A stretch of 12,335 nucleotides of DNA, from positions 4,062 through 16,396 of the forward strand of contig DBVQ01000027.1 of NCBI GenBank assembly GCA_002308155.1, read 5' to 3'. The DNA is from Christensenella sp. UBA1260. GTDB lineage: Bacteria; Bacillota; Clostridia; Christensenellales; CAG-917. A program made the position numbers and the translations under genes. Positions 1-5,441 of this stretch are shown piece by piece. The notes below the pieces were generated by a model. It was not told the DNA's origin. It saw nothing but the letters and a program-made list of their open reading frames with translations, and made no database searches. Numbering within the stretch: position 1 is the stretch's first letter; every line of letters starts with the position of its first letter.

Positions 1-471
1 CCGGAGCTCATGCAAAAGTGCAGGGACATGGGCGTTGAGTTTGCAACCGTTTTGTTGCACATAGGGCTTGGCACTTTCCGTCCCGTCAAAGAGGAAAACA
101 TCCTTGACCACGAGATGCACACCGAGTACTATGAGATTGACGAGGAGAATGCCGAAAAGATAAACAAGGCAATCCGTGAGGGCATGCGAGTGATTTGCGT
201 GGGCACGACGAGTGTGCGCACACTTGAAACAGTTGCGGACGAAAACGGCTATGTCAAAGCGGCAAAGGGCGAGACGAACATATTTATATACCCGGGCTAC
301 AAGTTCAAGTGCGTGAAAGGGCTTATCACCAACTTCCACCTGCCTGAGAGCACGCTCATTATGCTCGTATCGGCGTTTGTGGGCAGAGAAAAGACGCTTG
401 AAATCTACAAAGAGGCAGTGAGAGAAAAATATAGATTTTTCTCCTTCGGCGATTCGTCATTCTTTATATAA
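1..471 (+). CDS. queA: S-adenosylmethionine:tRNA ribosyltransferase-isomerase (QueA), 3' part
   Basis: The reading frame is open from base 1 and runs off the left edge, leaving the last 156 residues of a protein usually about 340 long; the ATG at 10 is internal. QueA transfers and isomerises the ribosyl group of S-adenosylmethionine onto preQ1-modified tRNA, giving epoxyqueuosine in the cytoplasm. Visible family motifs in order are PELM at the edge, HIGLGTFRPV, MHTEYYEI, CVGTTSVRTLE, FIYPGYKFK, LITNFHLPESTL and the C-terminal YRFFSFGDSS. The usual ending of the family is FSFGDAMLI, so the last residues (SSFFI) diverge slightly, but the stop is normal (TAA followed by another TAA). tgt follows after 30 bp in the same direction, so the two are probably co-transcribed; their products act at successive steps of queuosine synthesis. 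The assignment is secure. Confidence 0.96.
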   Translation, partial: PELMQKCRDMGVEFATVLLHIGLGTFRPVKEENILDHEMHTEYYEIDEENAEKINKAIREGMRVICVGTTSVRTLETVADENGYVKAAKGETNIFIYPGYKFKCVKGLITNFHLPESTLIMLVSAFVGREKTLEIYKEAVREKYRFFSFGDSSFFI

Positions 472-501
472 TAAAGAAAAAAACCCTTTTAAGGATAAAA
501 T

Positions 502-1605
502 ATGAGATTTGAAGTAATTCACGAAGACAAAAAGACAGGTGCGAGAGTTGGCAAACTTTACACCGACCACGGAGTTATTGACACGCCGTGCTTCATGCCT
601 GTTGGCACGAAGGCGACAGTGAAGGGGCTTTCTCCAGAAGAAGTGCACGAGACGGGTGCGCAGATTTTGCTTTCGAACACCTATCACTTGTATCTTCGCC
701 CGGGTCATGAGCTCATTGAGCGTGCAGGCGGACTTCACAAGTTTATGAACTGGAACGGTGCAATCTTGACGGACAGCGGCGGATTTCAAGTTTTCTCGCT
801 TTCGTCCCTGCGCAAGATAACGGACGAAGGTGCGGAGTTCAACAGCTTTATTGACGGCTCAAAACACTTCTTTTCGCCGGAAAAATCTATGGAGGTGCAG
901 AGAGCACTTGGCAGTGATATTGTCATGGCTTTTGATGAGTGCACGCCTGCGGATATTGACCACGAAAAGGCGCGTGAAGCAATGGAACGCACGTTGAAAT
1001 GGCTGGATAGATGCTCAAAAGTTGAGCTCAAACCGCATCAAATGCTCTTTCCGATCGTACAGGGCAACACCTATGAAGATTTGCGTCGTGAGAGCGCAGA
1101 ACGCACGATCCCTTATGCCAAATGCGGCATAGCAATTGGGGGACTTTCCGTTGGCGAGTCGGCAGAGACAATGTATCGTATGCTTGACGTGCTAGAGCCG
1201 ATTTTGCCAAAGGATCAACCGCACTATCTCATGGGAGTTGGCACAGCGGACTATTTTGTTGAAGGCGTGGCAAGGGGAGTTGATATGTTTGACTGCGTGC
1301 TTCCAACCCGTATTGCAAGAAACGGCACGGCAATGGTGAAAGAGGGCTTTATGACAATCCGCAACGCACCGTATGCCGAAGATTTCACTCCGATTGACAG
1401 CGAGTGCGACTGCTATGCTTGCAGAAACTACACACGAGCATACATCCGCCATCTCATCAAGTCGGACGAGATTATGGGAGGGAGGCTGCTCTCAATCCAC
1501 AATATTCGTTTTCTTGAAAGACTTGCGGCAGATATTCGCCAAGCAATCATGGAAGACAGATATGATGAGTTTAGGCGCGAGTTTATTGCACAATATGAAG
1601 GTTAA
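502..1605 (+). CDS. tgt: Queuine/preQ1 tRNA-guanine transglycosylase (Tgt)
   Basis: This 367-residue protein has the normal full length for bacterial Tgt, which swaps guanine 34 of GUN-anticodon tRNAs for preQ1. The start is set by AAGGAT at 491-496, five bases before the ATG. Expected catalytic residues are present: D91 in LTDSGGFQ, D145 in AFDECTP, and nucleophile D264 in DMFDCVLPTR. The zinc site is C302, C304 and C307 (CDCYACRNY) with H333 in SIHN. The spacing of all of these agrees with my recollection of the Zymomonas enzyme, with offsets of 11 and then 16. The IGGLSVGE segment at 212-219 lines the base pocket in the family. It lies 30 bp behind queA and probably shares its promoter, which is outside the window. 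Nothing is truncated. The only rare leucine codon is CTA at codon 231. Confidence 0.98.
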   Translation: MRFEVIHEDKKTGARVGKLYTDHGVIDTPCFMPVGTKATVKGLSPEEVHETGAQILLSNTYHLYLRPGHELIERAGGLHKFMNWNGAILTDSGGFQVFSLSSLRKITDEGAEFNSFIDGSKHFFSPEKSMEVQRALGSDIVMAFDECTPADIDHEKAREAMERTLKWLDRCSKVELKPHQMLFPIVQGNTYEDLRRESAERTIPYAKCGIAIGGLSVGESAETMYRMLDVLEPILPKDQPHYLMGVGTADYFVEGVARGVDMFDCVLPTRIARNGTAMVKEGFMTIRNAPYAEDFTPIDSECDCYACRNYTRAYIRHLIKSDEIMGGRLLSIHNIRFLERLAADIRQAIMEDRYDEFRREFIAQYEG

Positions 1606-1625
1606 TCGACATTAAACCTTTTAAT
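1598..1625 (+). terminator. Weak terminator-like hairpin at end of tgt
   Basis: The arm AAGGTTAAT (1598-1606), which includes the tgt stop codon, pairs with ATTAAACCTT (1611-1620) with one bulged A and a CGAC loop. It is followed only by TTAATAATC, so the T-tract is poor. It could give partial termination before the yajC promoter. Confidence 0.35.
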
Positions 1626-1660
1626 AATCATTTAATAAAAAAGTTTTTACACTAAATCTG

Positions 1661-1689
1661 TTGCGAGAAATCAAAATCTCGTGTATGAT
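1661..1689 (+). promoter_or_regulatory. Probable sigma-A-type promoter of yajC
   Basis: TTGCGA (1661-1666) and TATGAT (1684-1689) are separated by exactly 17 bp, which would place the transcription start near 1696 and give a leader of about 35 nt before yajC. An inverted repeat, CGAGA (1664-1668) and TCTCG (1677-1681), lies between and partly over the boxes and may be an operator. The -35 box is imperfect. Confidence 0.55.
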
Positions 1690-1719
1690 AATGAAGAAAA
1701 TAAATGGCCATTAGGCACC

Positions 1720-1733
1720 AAGGAGTTATTATG
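1720..1733 (+). promoter_or_regulatory. Ribosome binding site that fixes the yajC start
   Basis: AAGGAG at 1720-1725 lies five bases before the ATG at 1731. An in-frame ATG at 1704 lacks such a site and would add nine residues in front of the membrane segment, so 1731 is preferred. Confidence 0.85.
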
Positions 1734-2171
1734 GTACATTCTCTTTTAGCAATTGAAGGCAATACTTCCACATGGATTATGTTGGCAATTGTTGGCGCAC
1801 TTTTCATCGGTATGATTGTTTACACCGTGTTCTCTTCAAAAAAGCGCAAACAACAACAAGACAATATGATGAACAGCCTCGTGGTTGGCACAAAGATCAT
1901 GACAATCGGCAGAATGGTTGGCAAAATCACACAAGTCAACCCAGACAACACTCTCATCATCAATGTTGGCACAGAAAACAATCCAACTCTCATCGTCATT
2001 GACAGACAAGCAGTTGGTCTTGTTCTTGAAAATGCAGCAGCTCCGGCACCGGCTCCGGTAGATCCAGCTCCAGCAGCAGATCTCCCACAAGACGAACCAG
2101 TGGTCTCTGAAGAAGCTCCGGCAGAAGAAGAGAAGAAGTCAGATCTTGTTGACGATCCATTCAAGAAATAA
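1731..2171 (+). CDS. yajC: Preprotein translocase accessory subunit YajC
   Basis: This is a 146-residue YajC, a small single-span membrane protein that associates with SecD and SecF next to the SecYEG channel. A short N-terminal segment is followed by a membrane helix at about residues 14-34, a basic stretch (SSKKRKQQQ), and the conserved small domain at 47-100. In that domain NSLVVGTKIMTIGRMVGKI corresponds to the usual family pattern of a hydrophobic strand, GD, TIGG and G. The match is imperfect: the second glycine of the GG pair is R61, and GD is GT at 53-54. Residues 102-146 form an Ala-Pro-rich and then acidic tail ending in DDPFKK, making the protein longer than the usual 90-110 residues. 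It has its own promoter and terminator, so it is transcribed separately from secD and secF here. Codon 6 is the rare TTA. Confidence 0.9.
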   Translation: MVHSLLAIEGNTSTWIMLAIVGALFIGMIVYTVFSSKKRKQQQDNMMNSLVVGTKIMTIGRMVGKITQVNPDNTLIINVGTENNPTLIVIDRQAVGLVLENAAAPAPAPVDPAPAADLPQDEPVVSEEAPAEEEKKSDLVDDPFKK

Positions 2172-2188
2172 TTGCTGAAAATGCAAAC

Positions 2189-2220
2189 AAAAACGCACTC
2201 GCTTGAGTGCGTTTTTTCTT
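2189..2220 (+). terminator. Strong, probably bidirectional terminator between convergent genes
   Basis: AACGCACTC (2192-2200) pairs perfectly with GAGTGCGTT (2205-2213) around a GCTT loop. It is flanked by a T-rich run to the right (2212-2223 region) and an A-rich run to the left (2185-2193 region). It can therefore serve yajC on the plus strand and the convergent gene ending at 2258 on the minus strand. Confidence 0.9.
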
Positions 2221-2257
2221 TTTGGCTTTTTATGTTTAGAAGATTAGAATGCTTGTT

Positions 2258-2647
2258 TTAGGCTTGCTTTCGCGGGCGGATGTTGACGGCGGCGATGCCA
2301 CTCAATGCTCCCGCAATCGGCAGGGTGATAAGGTCAATCCAACTGAACTTTATGTCCTTGAAAGCATTGAGCGCGGCAAAGATGAAGAATGTGAGGAGCA
2401 TAAACACGAGCCCTGTGATCGCGCCTTTCAAAATGCCGTTTTGCTTTGATTTGAACCCAATCAAAATGCCAACAAAAAGAGACAGGAGTTTTATCACTAT
2501 GTTGACAGGCATTATGACCGCAGACGGCAGAGAAGTAAACTTGAGTATTATTGCAAACACAAGCACAAGTGCAAGCGCGATAAGGGTTGCAAAGAGCACG
2601 GATTTCAAAACGTCCAAAATATCTGGTTTCAATTCATTTTTATTCAT
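2258..2647 (-). CDS. TIGR04086-like small four-helix membrane protein, function unknown
   Basis: A 129-residue integral membrane protein with a short N-terminal cytoplasmic part (MNKNELKPD) and four predicted helices at about 12-36, 42-66, 72-94 and 103-122. Glycine positions (FVGILIGF, KGAITGLVF, AGALSGIAAVN) and a terminal basic RPRK fit the TIGR04086 family, which is frequent next to yajC and secD in Clostridia; I recognise this from overall pattern and context, not a search. The biochemical function is not known. The ATG at 2647 is chosen because the helix begins soon after it, but there is no Shine-Dalgarno sequence in front (the upstream bases read ACTCTTTACT). An in-frame TTG at 2695 would add 16 residues and has no site either. 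It is convergent to yajC and divergent from secD, so it must have its own promoter within 2648-2811; I could not define one convincingly. Confidence 0.78.
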   Translation of the reverse strand: MNKNELKPDILDVLKSVLFATLIALALVLVFAIILKFTSLPSAVIMPVNIVIKLLSLFVGILIGFKSKQNGILKGAITGLVFMLLTFFIFAALNAFKDIKFSWIDLITLPIAGALSGIAAVNIRPRKQA

Positions 2648-2751
2648 AGTAAAGAGTATTGATTTTTGCGGCAAAATATGAGCGCGAGTTTGCAAAAGTG
2701 CGCGGTTTTTCTTGTTTTTTATGTTTTTATAATAGAATTAACTTATTTTCG

Positions 2752-2780
2752 TTGACTTAAATTGTCTTCATCGCTATAAT
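2752..2780 (+). promoter_or_regulatory. Near-consensus sigma-A promoter of secD-secF
   Basis: TTGACT (2752-2757) and a perfect TATAAT (2775-2780) are separated by exactly 17 bp. The transcription start should fall near 2787, giving a leader of about 25 nt before the GTG start of secD. This also argues against starting secD at the ATG at 2785, which would lie at or before the transcript start. Confidence 0.9.
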
Positions 2781-2798
2781 ATTTATGTTTATTTATAT

Positions 2799-2814
2799 GG
2801 AGGTTCTTCCTGTG
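2799..2814 (+). promoter_or_regulatory. Ribosome binding site that assigns secD a GTG start
   Basis: GGAGG at 2799-2803 is followed by an eight-base spacer and GTG at 2812. The in-frame ATGs at 2785 and 2797 lie upstream of or overlap the site, so they cannot be the true start. Confidence 0.85.
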
Positions 2815-4194
2815 AACAAAAAGAAATCAATTATCGTCTTGTCCGTTGTGGCAATCTTCATCATCTTGATGGCGGTCTTTGCGGTCGTGTCTTTCCCGAT
2901 CGGCGACACCGTTTATGATTACACCGGATATGCAAAGACTATCAAACTCGGCCTTGAAATGTCGGGTGGTGTTTCCGCTGTTTACGAAGTCTTGCCTGAT
3001 GAATATGAGGATTTGGACACGCGTATCACCGGAACAATTAGTTCGATGCAATCGCTCCTTGTTTCAAAGGGCTATACCGAGGCAACAGTTTCCAAGGGAA
3101 CAAACAGCAACGGCAACACAACAATCCGTGTTGAAGTTCCTGACGTTGACGATCCTGAGCGTGTTCTTGACCTTATCGGTCGTCCGGCATCTCTCTACTT
3201 TACGCTTGAGAAAGTTGATGACGAAGACATCGACAAACTCAAAGAAGTTGCGTTTATCAACGGTAGGGAACACCTTGAAACAGCTTACGTCACAACAGAC
3301 AGCGATGGCCAATATGCAATCGGCCTCAAGTTTAATGATGAAGGCGCAAAGGTGTTTGCAACAATCACTTCTGAAAACACCGGCAGCTCAACATATATCT
3401 ATGTTGACGGCAAGTTGATCATGCAACCGACGATCCAAACTGCGATCACAAACGGCTCTGCAATCATCACCGGCAACTATACCTATGATTCGGCTTATGA
3501 ATATGCAACAAAGCTCCAATCCGGTACGTTTGGTGTCACGCTTCGCCAAAGCGAAGTCCGCAACATCTCCGCAACCCTCGGTGAGAACTCTGTGAGAATT
3601 GCTCTCATCGCTGGTGCAATCGGCGTTGGACTTATCTTCTTGTTCATGATTCTCGTTTATCGTGGGCTCGGCCTTGCAGCAGACATCGCACTTTGTGCTT
3701 ACATCGTGCTTCTCATTTGGTTCTGCGCAGTGCTCCCATGGGTGCAACTTACACTCCCGGGTATCGCGGGTATCTTGCTCTCAATAGGTATGGCAGTCGA
3801 CGGCAACGTCATCATATTTGAAAGAATCAAAAACGAATACGGCAGGTCTTCAAAGCCGATCCCATCGGCAATCAAAGAGGGCTTCAGACGTTCAACTGCG
3901 GCTATCATTGACGGCAACGTGACAACACTCATCGGTGCTATCGTGCTCTGGGTGCTCGGTTCATCCACAGTCGTCGGCTTTGCAGTCACGTTGTTTATTG
4001 GTATTATCCTCTCAATGTTCACCTGCTTGGTCGTGACAAGACTTATCCTCAAATGCTTTGTTCCGCTCAACAGCAGAAGCGAGAAGTTCTATGGACTCAA
4101 ACGCTATCCAGATGCAACGGATGAAGAAGAGGACGAAAAACCTGCGGACGACGCTGACGCTGTCCCTGTTGTAGTCGAAAGTGAGGAGGCGTAA
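2812..4194 (+). CDS. secD: Protein translocase subunit SecD
   Basis: A 460-residue SecD starting at GTG. With SecF it uses the proton motive force to help pull exported proteins from the Sec channel. Helix 1 is at about 6-28. The extracytoplasmic region follows with LGLEMSGGVSAVYEV (47-60), the family D-L-x-G-G-type motif, and VEVPDVDDPERVLDLIG (108-123). The C-terminal half carries five helices from about 263 on, with LTLPGIAGILLSIGMAVDGN at 313-332 and IIDGNVTTLIGA at 365-376. D330 is the conserved proton-relay aspartate. In both motifs the usual DAN is DGN. The tail after 430 is strongly acidic (TDEEEDEKPADDADA). The start is supported by a strong Shine-Dalgarno sequence and a consensus promoter. 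secF begins two bases after the stop. Bacillus-type single-chain SecDF is not used here. Confidence 0.97.
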   Translation: MNKKKSIIVLSVVAIFIILMAVFAVVSFPIGDTVYDYTGYAKTIKLGLEMSGGVSAVYEVLPDEYEDLDTRITGTISSMQSLLVSKGYTEATVSKGTNSNGNTTIRVEVPDVDDPERVLDLIGRPASLYFTLEKVDDEDIDKLKEVAFINGREHLETAYVTTDSDGQYAIGLKFNDEGAKVFATITSENTGSSTYIYVDGKLIMQPTIQTAITNGSAIITGNYTYDSAYEYATKLQSGTFGVTLRQSEVRNISATLGENSVRIALIAGAIGVGLIFLFMILVYRGLGLAADIALCAYIVLLIWFCAVLPWVQLTLPGIAGILLSIGMAVDGNVIIFERIKNEYGRSSKPIPSAIKEGFRRSTAAIIDGNVTTLIGAIVLWVLGSSTVVGFAVTLFIGIILSMFTCLVVTRLILKCFVPLNSRSEKFYGLKRYPDATDEEEDEKPADDADAVPVVVESEEA

Positions 4195-4196
4195 TT

Positions 4197-5399
4197 ATGG
4201 CAAAGAATAAAGGCAACTTCCTCAAATACATGAAGAACTTCAGCGTGACCAAACACGCAAAACAATTCGGCATCGCGCCGTTTGCAATCCTCATTGTTGC
4301 GCTCATCGTGATTGTTGTTCTTGGGACAACAGGTTTGGGCGGTGTCAGACAAGGCAGCTATACCGACGCAGTCGGTATTGGTATCGACTTTGAAGGTGGT
4401 ACGATTTTGACCGTCACTCTCGGTGAAGAGGTCAATACAAACTACGAAGAGCATGCAACTGCAATCATCAACAAGATTGAAGAGTACGGCGTCAAGGTCA
4501 GCAACTATCAAAAGCAAATTGCAAACAACCCTGAACAGAACGCAATTCAGTTCAGATACAAAAACATCTCCAACGACGACGATGCGATCAACGTTCTCAA
4601 CACCAAGATCAGAGAAGAAGTCAACAATCTCTATCCTGATCTTCCAAACAACGTTCGCTATGAGTCAATCGGCGCAACAGCTGCAACCGACCTTCTCAAC
4701 AAAGCAGGCATTGCACTCGCAGTCTCTGTTGCACTCATTCTTGTCTATATCATCATAAGATTTACTCTTATGAGTGGTTTTGCGGCAGTCATTGCACTTT
4801 TGCACGACGTCATCATTATGTTTGCATTGACAGTCATCTGCCGTGTTCAAATCAACACGTCATATGTCGCGGCAATGATTACTATCATTGCATACTCAAT
4901 CAACAACACAATCATCGTCTTTGACCGTTGCCGTGAATATCTCAAACCTCTCAAAGGTCAAAAGAACATTGATTACAGAGGAATCGCCGATATGGCTGTT
5001 CGTGATACATTCACGCGTTCTGTCTATACAACGCTCACCACAATGGTCACGGTTGCGTTCCTTGCAATCCTCGGCGGTGAAGCAATCAGACAATTCTGCG
5101 TCCCGATCATCCTCGGTCTTGTTGCAGGTTTCTTCTCATCAGTGTGCCTTGCAGCTCCACTTTGGGCGGCAATGAGTGCATCCTTTGACAGAACAAAAGA
5201 GAAGTATGCAAAACGCAACGAAGTGTCCTACGACAAGAAGGATCCTGAAGGCGAAGAACAAGTGCCTGCAAAACCGGCAAAGAACAACGCAGACAAACCT
5301 GTTCCAGCCAAAAAACCTGATCAAGGCAAGAAACCGAACAACAACAATACGGTTTACAAATATTCCAAAAAGAACACACAGTTCAAAAAGAAAAAATAA
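4197..5399 (+). CDS. secF: Protein translocase subunit SecF
   Basis: A 400-residue SecF, partner of SecD. AGGAGG (4184-4189) inside the end of secD lies seven bases before the ATG, and only two bases separate the genes, so translation is probably coupled. Helix 1 is at about 27-46, followed by GIDFEGGT (62-69), the SecF signature. A helical bundle begins near 168 and contains ALLHDVIIMFAL (200-211), AYSINNTIIVFDRCREYL (232-249) and FTRSVYTTLTT (272-282). R274 matches the conserved relay arginine, but N237 replaces the aspartate normally found in SINDT. The C-terminal 65 residues are hydrophilic, rich in Lys, Pro and Asn, and end in KKKK, longer than most SecF tails. A hairpin follows the stop. 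The identity is secure; whether the N237 change alters proton coupling is unknown. Confidence 0.97.
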   Translation: MAKNKGNFLKYMKNFSVTKHAKQFGIAPFAILIVALIVIVVLGTTGLGGVRQGSYTDAVGIGIDFEGGTILTVTLGEEVNTNYEEHATAIINKIEEYGVKVSNYQKQIANNPEQNAIQFRYKNISNDDDAINVLNTKIREEVNNLYPDLPNNVRYESIGATAATDLLNKAGIALAVSVALILVYIIIRFTLMSGFAAVIALLHDVIIMFALTVICRVQINTSYVAAMITIIAYSINNTIIVFDRCREYLKPLKGQKNIDYRGIADMAVRDTFTRSVYTTLTTMVTVAFLAILGGEAIRQFCVPIILGLVAGFFSSVCLAAPLWAAMSASFDRTKEKYAKRNEVSYDKKDPEGEEQVPAKPAKNNADKPVPAKKPDQGKKPNNNNTVYKYSKKNTQFKKKK

Positions 5400-5405
5400 C
5401 AAAAC

Positions 5406-5439
5406 TTGCCCTCACATTTTGTGAGGGCAATATTTTAAT
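5406..5439 (+). terminator. Perfect hairpin between secF and recJ (attenuator or terminator)
   Basis: TTGCCCTCAC (5406-5415) pairs perfectly with GTGAGGGCAA (5421-5430) around ATTTT. The following bases, TATTTTAAT, are T-rich but interrupted, so termination may be partial. The hairpin ends only 11 bases before the recJ ATG and contains the only Shine-Dalgarno-like bases there (GAGGG, 5423-5427). Confidence 0.7.
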
Positions 5440-5441
5440 AT

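Noticed and set aside
1704..1730. Earlier ATG start for yajC
   Set aside because: It has no ribosome binding site and falls only a few bases after the predicted transcription start, while AAGGAG is well placed for the ATG at 1731.
2785..2811. ATG starts for secD at 2785 and 2797
   Set aside because: The first lies at or before the predicted transcription start and both precede or overlap the GGAGG site that serves the GTG at 2812.
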